From Amphiduros pacificus (lineage: Eukaryota; Annelida; Polychaeta; Phyllodocida; Hesionidae), in assembly GCA_949316495.1 (NCBI GenBank), contig OX439012.1, forward strand, positions 24,400,666 to 24,464,665: a DNA stretch of 64,000 nucleotides, in the 5' to 3' direction. This document shows positions 26,012 to 39,840 of this stretch, piece after piece (position 1 is the first letter of the stretch; every line of letters starts with the position of its first letter). The translations under genes were made by a program, and so were the position numbers. The notes beneath the pieces were generated by a model. It made no database searches. It was not told where the DNA came from and worked only from the letters and a program-made list of their open reading frames with translations.

Positions 26012-26585
26012 CCAAGGGGAAATATACTGTCAAATACCATCACTGGGAAATAAAAATATAGGGGGAATATACTGTCAAATACCACATAGGGGAAATATAC
26101 TGTCAAATACCATCAAGGGGAAATATATTGTCAAATACCACAAAAATATACTATCAAATACCACAAAAATATACTATCAAATACCACATAGGGAAGATAT
26201 ACTGTCAAATACTACAAAAATATACTATCAAATACCACATAGGGGAAAAAATATACTGTCAAATACCACAAAAATATACTATTAAATACTACAAAAATAT
26301 ACTATCAAATATCACATAGGAAAGATATACTGTCAAATACCACAAAAATATACTATCAAATACCACATAGGGGAAATATACTGTCAAATACCACAAAAAT
26401 ATGCTATCAAATACCACATAGGGGAAATATACTGTCAAATACCACAAAAATATACTATCAAATACCACATAGGGGAAATATACTGTCAAATACCACAAAA
26501 ATATAATATCAAATACCACAAAAATATACTATCAAATACCACATAGGGGAAATGTATTGTCAAATACCACAGAAGGGAAATATAC
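26012..26585. repeat. Minisatellite with ~51-bp dimer unit
   Basis: Alternating short units, AATATACTGTCAAATACCAC and AATATACTATCAAATACCAC, joined by ATAGGGG or AAA, forming a higher-order period near 51 bp. Open frames on both strands across it are by-products of the repeat. Confidence 0.92.
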
Positions 26586-27129
26586 TACATATTTCATGTC
26601 ACAAGTATATAAAATATGCAGGAATTTTATCATCCCGTTTAATACTACTTTAGTTGTATATCTTCTATGTCTAGTTTGTGAGGGGGGTGCTATGAAATGT
26701 AGAATTTCATACAATTCAGGTGAAATTCACAAGCATGTGAAATATATCTTAGCTGTGTGTTGTGTTGTGTATATTTCCGGGTATTGCATTATTAAAATGT
26801 GAATTTCCGAACGTGATATCCACATCGCGTTTCCTTCCTGCATGTATGTACAAATGGTTCATAATATGTTTTGTTCTTTCTCTTTGTCGTCTTTTTTATT
26901 TTCTTTTTTACAAGAGCGTGTCTCGCACGCGTACCACACGCGTTCCTTTACATATGTCATGTTCGCGTTGTACATCACACACGGACATCAACGATTATGC
27001 TCATTACATCAAGAAGTAAGTTTTACAATAAAAGTGTGTGCCAATTTTAATAGGTTGAATGGCGGGCACGGGTCACCGACCAAGCTCGATTCCGAGAATT
27101 TCCTGACACACTTCAATGGTTCCTTGGGT

Positions 27130-27370
27130 ACCGGCGTCTTTGATGAATTGAAACTGATTGCTCAAGAAATGGAAATATGAATATGTAAAGGTCATGGTTC
27201 AATGACCTTTCTAACCTTTTATCAATTTGCTATATTCCCATAGCAACCAGGAAAGACATCAAAGGACTGCTGAACAATGGAAGCAATGACGTCGTGTTGT
27301 CAAGAATACTATTGAGTATTGTATACATCATTAAAAGCAAGCACACCCTTGACCGATAGGGGGCAGTCGT
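27130..27370. promoter_or_regulatory. Candidate cis-element with TCF pair, AGGTCA inverted repeat and CTCF-like site
   Basis: Contains CTTTGATG (27138-27145), CATCAAAG (27257-27264), a 9-bp inverted repeat AAAGGTCAT...ATGACCTTT (27187-27210, 6-bp spacer) and a CTCF-like motif GACCGATAGGGGGCAGT (27351-27367). The AGGTCA arms are nuclear-receptor-type half sites. Function is inferred. Confidence 0.35.
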
Positions 27371-27399
27371 ATTTCAAGTACCAATATAAGCGAATCACC

Positions 27400-29080
27400 A
27401 CTTAAAAAAACTCATTCACTCTCTTCAAGAGTTTGGAGTAAAAGTCACCAAAGAAATGAAAACAAATAAGCGGAAGATGGAAGTTTTACATATAAGTGTT
27501 TAGCCTATTGTTTTGACTAATTACGACTCTAATTCCTTTAGCTTTAATCTTGGCCCGCATGTGAGAAATAACAACAAGAGTGGTGGTCATTAATGAGGTT
27601 ACTTAAACACTGGTCAAACATATACTTGAGCTTTTCAGGTGCCCACTCACCCAGAGCAAATAGTGGTGATGGACTTTATTGAAAACATTCAAAAGCATTT
27701 CCAGGTCCAGTCTATTAAAGCTTGGATAGTTTCAACTAAGTTTAAGTTGATAGAAAAACAATGGCACCAATTAAAAATAACATCACCATTTCAATATGTT
27801 CAAAGTACCGACGTCTGAGACAACAATGTCAATTCTTGAGCAAAATCCAAGTTATCAATAGCTTTTCTTTTTGCTCATTTTCTGTGGACGTTTTTATCTC
27901 TCTTATTTCCAAACCATCAAATATTTCTTGTATGCTATATTGGGCAATGCGCTTTACAAGAATTAATTCATTTTTAACAAATATATTTTTTTTGACGATT
28001 ATGCAAAGTCTGAGAAAAAATCGTCTTCATTGCAATTTTTATTTCAAACCACTTTTCTTCACCAGACGCGTGTTGTGTGTTTATGGTTTACTCACCAAAT
28101 GTTGCAATAATTTGCGATGGCGTGCAAGTGTCTTAGAAGAAAGCCCAACTTCTGTGCTCCCTCCTGTCATTATTTTTTTCTGGTACCGATATTCAGGGAT
28201 GACCATTCATTTATCAGGGTTATTGCCATGTTTTTATATATTTCCAGTAAAAGAAGAATTTGAAAAAAATAATGGGAATTTTTTAAAGTATACGACATAC
28301 AGAAAGCATATATTTTGTCTATTTTGTTATGTTTTATGTTCACATTATAATATGATAAGTTGGTGAAATTATTCCCCTCTTCAGAAATATAATGGGTCAC
28401 CCATCTAACTATCTTAAAGATAGCTACAGATGGCCCAAGAAAACATTATTAAAGGATGAACTTTTCTGGATCAAAGGTGATGTAAAATTGTGTCCTACCC
28501 TTTTATTAGAAATCTAGAGACTTTAAAATGAACAGCTGAAGTCAGAGTAAAGTGGTAGAAAATGACTGTGTACATGAAATGTGCACATGTCATGGTTGTT
28601 ACATGCTGGATTTATGTGTCTACAGAATTAGTGAAGAAATAGTAAAGTTAAATTGTTTGCTTAGACTATATATTTAGTGTCACCATTATGTCAATATTTA
28701 TTAGATTTCTTTTTTTTTTGAAAAAAAAAATTGAATTAATATTAAAATGAACATTACCAAAACAAAGCAATATGCTGTCGGATGATATTATAACATGAAT
28801 CATTCATATATTTGCGTCCAACATTTTGTCAATGCCTGTAAAACTCTTCACAAAATTGCAAATGTTACTGCACTAAAATATACTCATGAGTCCAGGCTCA
28901 TATTAGGAGACACAAGATATATTCTTCAGTGCAATATCTGAATCTATTTACATTTCACTCAAAGCTGATCCAAATTTCTTACAAAAAGAGGATGGATTCC
29001 TATGCCTGCTGTAAATCAATACGATATTAATATATAAAGAAATAGATAAATAATATATAAACTTTATATGGATAAATATA
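27400..29080. other. Gene-free AT-rich stretch
   Basis: No recognised gene. A 201-codon open frame (27761-28366, plus) exists, but its product is not similar to any family I know and has no coding-like composition. Confidence 0.35.
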
Positions 29081-29081
29081 T

Positions 29082-29592
29082 ATAGATTTAGATATAGATT
29101 TAGATATAGATTTAGATATAGATTTAGATATAGATTTAGATATAGATTTAGATATAGATTTAGATATAGATTTAGATATAGATTTAGATATAGATTTAGA
29201 TATAGATTTAGATATAGATTTAGATATAGATTTAGATATAGATTTAGATATAGATTTAGATATAGATTTAGATATAGATTTAGATATAGATTTAGATATA
29301 GATTTAGATATAGATTTAGATATAGATTTAGATATAGATTTAGATATAGATTTAGATATAGATTTAGATATAGATTTAGATATAGATTTAGATATAGATT
29401 TAGATATAGATTTATATATAGATTTATATATAGATTTAGATATAGATTTAGATATAGATTTAGATATAGATTTAGATATAGATTTAGATATAGATTTAGA
29501 TATAGATTTAGATATAGATTTAGATATAGATTTAGATATAGATTTAGATATAGATATAGATACAGATACAGATATAGATACAGATATAGATT
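29082..29592. repeat. 12-bp satellite (GATATAGATTTA)n
   Basis: About 40 nearly perfect copies of GATATAGATTTA, with two GATTTATATATA variants near 29411-29430 and a degenerate GATATAGATACA end. Confidence 0.97.
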
Positions 29593-30099
29593 CTTATGGT
29601 ATTCTTGGTATTTAAATGTTATGAAGTAGTGCTGTTCCCGGTCGTGTTGTCAGCTTCAGTCATATAGCACCTGCCTACCCCTGCAAACAAAGGTCCCCTT
29701 TGCCCTGACATAACAACTCTGACCGTTAGAAAGAGACAGGTGCTTGGACAACTTGCTATCTTTGCTTAAGATATTTCATAAGTTAAAAGGTCTGAAATAT
29801 AAATAAGTCAATTTTACAAATATGACTTGTATTTTTTGTCATTCTGATGGAAGAACTTGGTGTTACAAATGTGTTGAGAGTTTTGTAAATTTTATTTTTT
29901 AAGAGATTTCATGATACAATGTGCCTTCTGTACTACTGTGGGGGAGGAAATGCTTGAGATGAAACTACAAATATATTATACTGAACTGAACATTTAAAAC
30001 CAATTAAGAAACACTATTAACACCACACAGATGAGAAAATTCCACCAAATTAAAAGACCACAAAATATATTTCATCACAACAATCGTTTTAGTATGAAA

Positions 30100-30900
30100 T
30101 GGGGGTTGCCAGACAAAAGCAGACCAACAGGTGTGCTGCAAAACGGGTATTACTCTGTCCGTGCCCCATAGCCCCACACCCCTCCCACCCAGCAGTGTGG
30201 CCCTCTCAGCCCCGGAGACAGGTGCCCGGCGATGCAGCCCTCATCCCGGGGTCGTCGTCGGCACTGACAGGTGGCTCGCCTCCCCCTCAACCCATATGTC
30301 GCATCCATTGTTTGAATTTCCCGCCGTGTGCTATAATGAAGCTGTACTTCATTTTAATTTCCAGCTTTTAATTTCTGGTTAGATGTTTCAAATTTAAACC
30401 GCACTGTCTTTATTTCAGCGATTAACCCATCATCGGCAACTGTAAACTATTACAGATAATGTTTAAAAAACGTTGTGAAGATTTGCCTGAATAGTGATTA
30501 AAAAACGCATTTGATACAAGTCTAACAGCTTTGTACTACAGAGCCAATCTTATTCAATAGATGAAAAAAGAAGACGAAAAAAAAATCTTTTATATAAGGG
30601 TAAAATGCCATCTTCTATACACGTGAATTTTCTTAAACATAAAGCAGTGCATTAATTTCAGGCAGGTAAAAAAAGGTTGAAGAAAGAAAGGCAGTTTGTT
30701 AGATCCTCGGTGAAGCGGTCAGCATTTCTCGTCAAATATCCGCGGTATTTTATCATCTTTACAATCCAGACTTTGTGTGTTATCTGCACACCCCGGCATA
30801 GAGGGTCAAGGGAAGTGGATTCTACTCTAAGTATATCGGCACGTGCCGGCTGTCCTGGGCGGGAAGAAGTGATGAGACGGGCAAGTCAGGTGTGAAATGT
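30100..30900. promoter_or_regulatory. GC-rich islands with HES/HEY palindrome
   Basis: Two GC-richer islands (about 30120-30310 and 30690-30900) in AT-rich DNA. The second carries GGCACGTGCC (30838-30847), the optimal HES/HEY palindrome. No exon or known protein is supported; a cis-regulatory role is inferred. Confidence 0.35.
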
Positions 30901-31312
30901 GTAGTGTACCCCATCATGCACCTGTCCCTCTCTGTTCCCCAACTCTCTCCACACTCATAGCACCTGCACTAGTCCATATACACTCCACAATGAAAGACTC
31001 CTACAAGTAGTGCCCATAGCAAATGTCTGTATAAAATGTTCATCTTAAAGAAAAACACGATTAATGGTTAAATTATGCCGTTAAAGATAGTTTTTAAAAA
31101 GAAGGAAACGTGGTGAACTATGATTTATTATAAATCATTTATTCCTTTTTGGTATTATTTATGATTTATACAAGTTGCTAACCTATAACTCCTTCTGTCA
31201 TGTTACTCTGGTATATTTTTGTACATTTATACATTTGTATATTTTTTGTACATTAATTACATTGTTGGTGTGATATTAATTAAGAAAAACCCTCAAACTT
31301 GAATACAATATA

Positions 31313-31344
31313 TCAATACCTCATAAGATCTTATGAGGTATTGA
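31313..31344. repeat. 32-bp perfect palindrome
   Basis: A perfect, spacerless inverted repeat centred on AGATCT, each arm TCAATACCTCATAAGA or its complement. It lies just before an inverted relative of the 28-bp minisatellite (31366-31462). Confidence 0.92.
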
Positions 31345-31365
31345 ATATATGCATTGGTTGTCACA

Positions 31366-31462
31366 AATGTTCACAAGAATTCTGTTGAGCGCCATTATTG
31401 CTGACAAGAATTCTGTTGACCACCATTATTGCTGACAAGAATTCTGTTGAACAACCTTTGCG
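31366..31462 (-). repeat. Short array related to the 28-bp minisatellite, inverted
   Basis: Three units of about 31 bp. On the minus strand they contain TTCTTGTCAGCAAT, the same core as the 28-bp arrays at 21.3 and 49.7 kb, but with different flanks (AATGGTGGTCAACAGAA). The orientation is opposite to the two larger arrays. Confidence 0.75.
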
Positions 31463-31479
31463 ATCAACATCGCATACAA

Positions 31480-33100
31480 CTATTTTATCAGATATTATTT
31501 ATTAGATATTAAAATATAAATATCTATTATAATATTGCATGGCATTAACGATTGTCCACCATTTTTTTCACTGTAGTATCTTTCATTATATCTAATTGGG
31601 CTGTGGTACAAGAATATATTATTGTAGTTATTGCCATGTAAATTACCAAGCATTTCTCAGTGGCTTATACATAAGTCATTTCACATTGTATATATGTTTA
31701 CACACAAAAGAGTGGAGAATTGAAGTCACTCCCTTCAATTCAACAAATGTCTTGGTACTGTGACAATCTATCCATTATAGACTTGCAAACCAGAGTTGAT
31801 GGTAAGCCATGTGTAATGGTTGGTGCTAACAATGAAACAAATAATTCTCACATTCAGCCTGGTCTCAAAAACTGTTTGGATGTAAAATGTATCCTGACAT
31901 AGTCTTAATGAGTGTGGTTTTAAAAAACTAATGCAGTTTTGACCAATGTTTGGTAAACCAGATACACATAGTCCAAGTGCATATAGTAATATATAGCATT
32001 TCCTCGACAATTATATCTTATGCTACGTAATCCATTGTATAACTGCATTGCCAAATATGATGATAATGAGAAAAAAACTCCTGTTACACAAACAACCTAT
32101 TTGCAATAGGCTAAACTTTGCACTTCAGAGTCTCATCTGAATAATTTGATGAAAAATTATCATAAAATAAAGCACTATTAACACAGGTAACCAATCAAAT
32201 GGGAAAAGCATCCCTATAGACCTCTCTCGAGATTGGCCATTCACACTCACCGATAAACAATTTTTTCAGATTGTCTTACCCAAATCTCAGGTAACAGGGT
32301 ATAAGAATAATATAATAATACAAAAATTAACATGATAAGTTGGAATACTGGAATAAAACAATGTTTTTAATTTGGTTATTTAACAACTTAAATCTTTGGA
32401 CTGTAATGAGTTCCTTGACGTCCCTCCAGGTGCCAGCACCGAGTTGCCAGGACTGTTTCAATACAGTTGTTCTTGCGCAATGACAAAATCTGATTTTTAC
32501 ACTATCATATTCGATATCTAGCGAATCATCAAGCACATTTAAACAATTCAAATAAAAAATGTCAGAATCTTGGATTTGATCCAATCAAGCACCGTCGTCA
32601 AGCTCGGTGTCTTGAGGCGCGGATCTGAGAGTGGGGCTGTGAAGTATGTCTCAGCTTCTTCTTACAGTAAATTGAAATGACGCTGAAACAATGGTAGCAT
32701 TTTATATAATAACTATGTTTTATTATGTCTTAAAAAGGTGGTGAACAGAAATATTCAGATATATCAGTTAGTCATGAATGGAATTATGCTGGTAGTTTAA
32801 TGAAATATAGGTAAACATACTAAGACTTATTTTCCCTTTCAAATTACATATACTTTTGTCAAAATTTCTTTTTTTTTGTGGGAAGTGGCAGTTTTTATTT
32901 ACATCATCATGCAAATGTTTTTAAAACGTCTAATAATACGTTTACCCCCATTGCTCTCGTTTAAGATAAAAAGAGCTGGTTCTATATGTTGGGTTTGTCA
33001 CGTCATATGAAGCTAAAGTTTGCCAGACACATGCACAGAACGTGGATTTTTTCTGTAACAATGTATTTGGCAAAAGACAATCACAAAGGTGACTGAGATA
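31480..33100. other. Gene-free stretch
   Basis: AT-rich, no gene or repeat family recognised. One CSL-type TGTGGGAA lies at 32877-32884. Confidence 0.35.
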
Positions 33101-33169
33101 CTTGGACTCCAAGCTTGAGTACTCCGTGCCTTTGTGGAGGTATTCACATTGCCTAGAAATGGTCACGGT

Positions 33170-33480
33170 GTTTGACGTTGCCACGTCAAGCGTGCCTTCA
33201 CAGTTCCCCGCACGTGCTGGGAGCATTGGAACGTGTAGGTCGTCTGTGTTAGAAACATTCATTATAAACATCATCAATCAATTAATTCTTTAGAAATAAG
33301 ATTATGTTCTTGAACATTTTGTTTTGGGGACAGGTGTTCCATTGAATTCAATAACATCAAAGAAATATCGTCTGCAACTTGAACCGGCGTCCCTCGGAAA
33401 CGAGGCAATAATCCACGAAATAAGCCGAGAATCAATCGGAAGTGATCGGCTCAGTCCAAAGCGAGGCTACTGGAAAAACA
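33170..33480. promoter_or_regulatory. Candidate enhancer with HES palindrome and CAGGTG/TCF composite
   Basis: GCACGTGC (33210-33217) is followed by CAGGTG (33331-33336) and CATCAAAG (33355-33362) at an 18-bp gap, in GC-richer sequence. The 18 bp at 33353-33370 recur exactly, inverted, at 41408-41425. Confidence 0.45.
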
Positions 33481-34299
33481 GGAAAATGTCTGTGTGTTTG
33501 ATGTTGAGGTATTTCTCAGTAAAGTAGCCTCTTGTTTAATTAACGCCATGAATGAGCACCCGGGGAGTGATAACAGACCGCACCCCATGATGCTGACCAA
33601 AACAAAAGTGGACAATGGGCCGGCTAATTATACAGTTCACGGTGTGTTCTTGCATAAGGTTATGTGATCGCCATGGGAGCACAGCCTCGCTTTCATGCTT
33701 CCAAGGTATTGCCCATGCTTTAATTAAACAGTGAAACTTCAAAGCGATTGTTTATGACGATTTGCACACACACTTGTCCTCAGTTATGGCCCCGTATGAT
33801 GTGATAATTGGTGTATAAGAATTGTATAGATCCCTGTGGTAGACCATACAATTGCCACCAGATCTTTTTGTTGTACTTATGGAGGGATATACCTGTACAT
33901 TAACTATGTCTTATCACAGACCATGAACACTGCATTGTTTGTCTGCAAGGTGTTTAACCGAGTACCCACTTTATGATAGTTATTTATCCCTTTAATTAGG
34001 AGGTCCTTGATTAGCAAGCCTTTGTTTTCAGTTTTTATCTAGCCTCCAAAACTATTCAGGGACACTGGGCAAATTTTATGTCATTTTATGACATTTTTTG
34101 TCATCTACCTAATAAAACCTCGACGGTATGCCCTACTTGATCAAAAGGATCAGATGGACCTTGACTGCAATCTATAGAAATGGGATAAAATGTTTTTGTT
34201 CCACTTTGTAGTTTTAAAAATAGTTTTGTAGATTTAAAAATAGGGGATTTCTTAACCAAATGCAGAAGCCAAATTATAAGTCCCATAAAAACTAATGGC

Positions 34300-34575
34300 C
34301 AATAAGAAACAAAGGGCTCATAAGAAAAACAAACAAGAGAAACATGAGAAACAAGGATATCACAAAGAGAAGGCATCCTGAGAAGCAAATGGTTTATTTA
34401 TAAGGAGCAACATTCTCATATCAAGAATAAAAGCTCTCATAAGGCTTGTAAATTCATAGGTATCATTTGGAACAAAGTGAATAAAGAAAACACATGTCTT
34501 AAAAGAAACAAAACTCTTACAAGAAAGCAAGGCTTCATAAGAAACAAAATGATAAGAAACAGAGTTCTGGTAACA
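34300..34575. repeat. Degenerate AAGAAACAAA-type simple repeat
   Basis: Purine-rich sequence with many irregular copies of AAGAAACAAA or CATAAGAAAC. It is not a clean tandem array and no gene is seen. Confidence 0.5.
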
Positions 34576-34699
34576 AAAGATGACAAATTCAGGTTACATG
34601 AAACCCAGTTTAATATTTTTGGCAAATATATGTATATGTATTTTTTGGAAATAAGCATTATGTTAGATTAAAGCCTTAATACCTGTCAAGACTTATCAA

Positions 34700-36180
34700 A
34701 GAGGTAACTGGATAAATGGGCGTTTACCTGCTGGCTATAATCAGCTGACAAAAAGCATCAAAAGATATTATAAACCTGGTGTATTATTAAAATGAGACAG
34801 ATGTTATATGATAAAAGGTAAACCCGCCAAACTGAGGCAAGGATATCGTATATACAGTAACTGCCCGCGAGGCTTGGCTGAAACTTCTGAGAGAAATTAA
34901 AAGTAAATGATACGATTTCTGTTGTTTCTGATTAAAGATGAATAGCGGATTAATTGTCTTCTATGACAGATAATAGGAAGTATTAATAGTCTTATCTGCT
35001 TTGAGAGACTAGTCGATAAGCGATATCGGCAACACCTGGCGATTACAGAAGCTGATGATGATATATAATGTGGTATATCAGAAGATGGGTAGCAATTATA
35101 TATATAGAGCTCAAGGTGAGTATCTATCTGCCTGCTCTGCGGGGGGTCTGCTATTGAGTACACCAATTATGAGTTCCTTTAGATATATATATGTAAGATA
35201 GGTATGGAGGATGGTAATTATGTATAGTACACTAATTTAGGATAATAATTGTGTGTAGTACGCTAATTTAGTTTGTAGTAGGGTTTAAATAAAAATGATA
35301 TAGTATGAAAATGTTCATTTAGACGCATTGATTCTGAATTATACAATTAACAATAAGTCTAAAATGGCGCTATACAAATATTTTATTATTATTATTAATG
35401 CATATTTATCCAATGACCTTTTGTCTTGTCATATACAGACTTATATTTGACCTTTTGTTGCTCTCCTTATCTCCGGGGTCTCTAACATATGGAACTTGGG
35501 AAGATTGGAAGTAATATTACAAGGTGGACCTTTTGCTGCGACACAAAAATTATACTTTTTTTTGTCCCACATACATTATTTAGCAATTCAGTGTGATGAA
35601 ATGCCTTCACCTCTATGAATCTCTTAATAACTTGTTACTCTGTATCATATGAACGTTTTCTACTGGTGACTGAATTCTTTTCTTGAATTCTCTTTATTTT
35701 GATATATTCAAGTTTATAGTTTTATCTTATATATTTAGGCGTGATAAATAATTTATGGCACCAAACTACTTGCAAATTTTCTCCTTTGAGTTTATCTCAC
35801 TGTAAATAAGACTACACAGACAATGTACAGACCGCCACTTCACACAACGTATTCAGCCCTTCTCATAGGATATGTCACAGCGTCGCAGGTGAGAAAAAAT
35901 CATTATCAGCATTCAGTTGTAATTTATAAATGTAAGCCTTTTATTTGGGTGTAAATCGGCCTCGTTATCAGTTTGCCATTTGGAGTTGTCACCTCCAGTT
36001 CTGTGTTGTCCATCACAGCGTTGCTCCATTATGCCGACTGTGTTCGCTCTGAGCCCTTCTGCCATTTACTTTAGTCACGTTTACTTGTTACATCAAACAG
36101 AGAGGCTGCATAATCATATCCTAGAAGCTGTCAGCGTTGTCACCTTAATTCTAAAGCTCCCATCCTCATCCTGGTGATTA
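34700..36180. other. Gene-free stretch
   Basis: Mostly AT-rich unique sequence, with a small TTA-repeat run near 35383-35396. No exon recognised. Confidence 0.35.
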
Positions 36181-36189
36181 CCAAATTAT

Positions 36190-36310
36190 TGATGCAGAAC
36201 GCTGGTCGTCACGCCGGCTGGGCGCTGCTCAGCGGACAGGTGTCGTCATCACAGGTGAACATCAAAGAGCACCGCCGTTCATTCCGTCACAGGTGAAGCA
36301 GCGTCTCAGG
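36190..36310 (+). promoter_or_regulatory. Candidate enhancer with CAGGTG/TCF composite
   Basis: A GC-rich island. CAGGTG at 36237-36242 precedes CATCAAAG (36260-36267) by 17 bp; a second CAGGTG is at 36252-36257 and a third at about 36290. ACCGCCG, one mismatch from the TCF Helper site, follows the TCF site closely. Confidence 0.5.
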
Positions 36311-37190
36311 TATTATCATAACAAGGCGTCTCCCACTTTGCGCCGTGAAATATTAGGTTTGAAAGCTTGATATCCCAAACTTCTGTAATCCGGTTTGGAC
36401 AATGCTGTGTTTAAAGCTTGAATGAACATTTGCAGACCAAGTATGCGGAGAAGCACACTCGACATTATTATCTCAGTTTAATAGGAGAATGGAATGTCAT
36501 CCAGAAATTTAATCTTGTTTCCATGAAAACTTGCACTCATCAAGAGATAAGCAGGAGTGACAAAATTGTTATCGATACTTGAATGGACCTTGGTGATGAT
36601 TCATCATACTTATAGATATGACCATCTCTTTGATAAAGATTGTTTACTTACATTGAAGCATCTCCATTTAGTTTATGTTTTATTTGATATCAGTTGAACA
36701 ATTATATAGTATGTGCTACTACAAGGATAAGTGAAGAAATGTAAGTTTCCTTTATGAACTAAAATTTATTGAATAGAGGACTCTTTAGAGAACAATGCTA
36801 ATGCTTAAATAAGTTACCACTGATACAATATATTGTCCAAAAAATCTTTAAAATGATATAGTCAGAACAATTAAAAGAGAAAATATTTCTATTTACAAAA
36901 GAAACTAATTGCATTAAGGAAATGTTTATGAACTTTTTGCTCTCCTGTTCGTTGTTGTGAATCTTTCATCTATTCTAAGACTGCAAATTGCAAGAGAAAT
37001 ATTTCTGTATGGCACTTATCAACACGACCTTTTTGCCCTGCCAAACAATGGGCCAGATTTTGACTAACTCCATGCAGATAAAAAACATAACCTGTGTGAA
37101 TGCTTTGAGTTTATTAAAATACCATTATCCAGGAAAAATGACCACGCCCACCAAACATTCACCTTTCAGCCCCGTGAGAACGGCTTATCA

Positions 37191-37215
37191 AGGCTGGGCG
37201 GCATCATCAAAGGAA
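37191..37215 (+). promoter_or_regulatory. Helper site next to TCF site
   Basis: GGCGGC (37197-37202), the complement of the GCCGCC Helper core, lies 2 bp before CATCAAAG (37205-37212). Confidence 0.4.
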
Positions 37216-37799
37216 TTACCTGAGTATCAGCTTGAGTAGTGATCACACAAACAAGGCCCCGGAGAGCCCTTAATGTTCACTCTCCATCAGCCATGAAGGA
37301 CCTCTCTAAAACACGCAGACTTAACGTAGGAAAATATTGACAGATTACTGAAGTGGCCCATATTCCCAGAAAGGCTTTACTGACTTGTTTTAACACACAC
37401 CACATGTAAATAAACCTGCACACATTTAATTGCACAACTGGGCCCCCCAATTGGACGCTAATAGACAAGTTAAACTTACAAGCAATAATCCTAACTGTGC
37501 CAGACTTTGATCTGGGGCTTACAGTGAATTTAGAGAAAGATCATCAGGTCTTGTTTGAGGGAACATTTAGCTTGTTTTTATGATATTTTCACTTTCCATG
37601 TGAGGGAGAGCAAACCATTAAAAGAGTAGGGATGTGATGACCAATATTATTAAACAACTTAGATTCAATTCCTCATTGTTGTCCATTTACTAATGCCTTA
37701 TCAAATGCAGTTATTTTAATTACTGTCAAAATCGTTCATCACCTTTTTTTTCAAAATCCTGTACATAACTTTTCAAAGTTCAACTTTTCATTTGTAGGT

Positions 37800-37804
<5 letters not shown>

Positions 37805-37832
<28 letters not shown>
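37805..37832. repeat. (AT)n microsatellite
   Basis: About 13 AT dinucleotides between unique flanks. Confidence 0.95.
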
Positions 37833-37833
<1 letters not shown>

Positions 37834-39154
37834 ATCAAATAAAATGTATATATTCAAATGTTTTAACTTCCATAAAGAAATAACAATAAAAGGTTGATGT
37901 CCTTTAAATAAATTTCTTACCATATTCACGTTCCTTGAAAACAATACACAGACATCTTTAATTAAGTAAAATACATATATTGTAATATGTTATCATCCAC
38001 AAAGAATTTATAGAAATATGAGATTGCTGTCTTGAAATTAAATCTCTTACTAGATCGTATTTACCTGCCACAACACTGATAACAGTTGCAACCTCTCTAA
38101 TGGTTTGGCCTGTATTTGCGGAGATATTTCCTGGCGTTTTCTAGGGGTTTCACAGGGATATTATTGACATGTGATCCGCTTCTTCCCACGCCCCCTCGCC
38201 CCTACCTGTCTGTGCAGGTCATACCGGCACCACAGTACCCCTTTACTCAGCTCTGCCCTCTTTTCACCTCACCCTATATTCTTCTAGCCCTTATAGGGCT
38301 ATAATTTCACCCAACTCTTCAATGTGTCTCATTCTTTGCTGTCGTGCAAAAACTTAACCCTTCCAATGCAACTGCTTTATTATCTGTTTAAATAGAAATT
38401 TACCAAATTTGACCATATTTTTTGTTTGTTTGTGTTTATTATATTAAAAAAAATAATTCTGTCTTACTAAAATACAAAATGTATAAAGTTTCTTGTTATT
38501 TGTTATATTAAAGTGTCAAATGTAAAGCTTATTTTATGAAAAAAAATGGCAAAGGATTAATATGATGTATATGTTCCAAGGCAATGAACATGAAATAGAC
38601 AAGGAAATTAACAATAGAGTATTCTTAGACATTTCAGAGATAGTTTGAAGTTTTCTCTGAGCTGCGGTGTGTTGTGTGGGCATTACATGTGTCGGTCTTA
38701 TGGGGGTCTTATGGAGGTCTTCTGTGTGGTCTTGTGCTAGTGCAGTGTGACATTATACTTTCATGGGGGCAGAAAGAAATAGGCAAAAATATTAGAAAAC
38801 AAGCTCATTTAACGGTATAATACTTGCCAAATTTGCCGGGTTCCATATTTCATATTAGTATTTAATATGTTGAACTATAAATTCAATGAACTTAAGTTCC
38901 AATTCTCATATAAAATCATGAAATCAATCTCTTTGGAATGAGATGTAATAAAACTGTTTAAATATTCATATCTCCATGTTATTTCTCAATATATTTATAT
39001 ACTTTTAACTTATTGCAACTTTTAACAATTATTTGCATTATAATCTAACAATAACTTATATTGACACAAAAGAAACTGATTATTAAAAAGATAAAGTATT
39101 GATTTAATTATCATCCTACAGCAACAATTTGAAAAACTACATTTATTTCATTGG

Positions 39155-39840
39155 TTCACACATTAGCAACAGTGTGACAAACTCCCCATTATGCATTGGT
39201 CCACATGTCAGTAACAGTCTGAGAAACTGCACATTATATACATTGGTCCACATGTCAGTAACAGTCTGAAAAACTGCACATTATACATTGGTCCACATGT
39301 CAGTAACAGTCTGAAATACTGCACGTTATACATTGGTCCATATGTCAGTAACAGTCTGAAAAACTGCACATTATACATTGGTCCACATGTCAGTAACAGT
39401 CTGAAATACTGCACATTATACATTGGTCCACATGTCAGTAACAGTCTGAAAAACTGCACATTATACATTGGTCCACATGTCAGTAACAGTCTGAAAAACT
39501 GCACATTATACATTGGTCCATATGTCAGTAACAGTCTGAAATACTGCACATTATACATTGGTCCACATGTCAGTAACAGTCTGAAATACTGCACGTTATA
39601 CATTGGTCCACATGTCAGTAACAGTCTGAAATACTGCACATTATATATTGGTCCACATGTCAGTAACAGTCTGAAATACTGCACATTATGCATTGGTCCA
39701 CATGTCAGTAACATTCTGAAATACTGCACATTATACATTTGTCCATATGTCAGGAATAGTCTGAAAAACTGCACATTATACATTGGTCCAGATGTCTTCA
39801 ATAGTCTGAAATACTGCACGTTATTCAATAGTCCATGTAT
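39155..39840. repeat. 45-bp minisatellite, ~15 copies
   Basis: Tandem 45-bp unit containing CATTGGTCCACATGTCAGTA and AACAGTCTGAAA. The length is 15 codons, so a 206-codon frame stays open on the minus strand; this is a repeat artefact, not a gene. The edges are degenerate. Confidence 0.95.

Noticed and set aside
26012-26585. Repeat proteins of about 76-145 codons
   Set aside because: By-product of the 51-bp dimer minisatellite.
27761-28366. 201-codon open frame on the plus strand
   Set aside because: AT-rich, composition dominated by F, I, L, S and C, no recognised domain, no start context or splice signals that stand out.
39208-39828. 206-codon open frame on the minus strand
   Set aside because: It is the 45-bp minisatellite read through; the unit is a multiple of three, so the frame stays open without selection.
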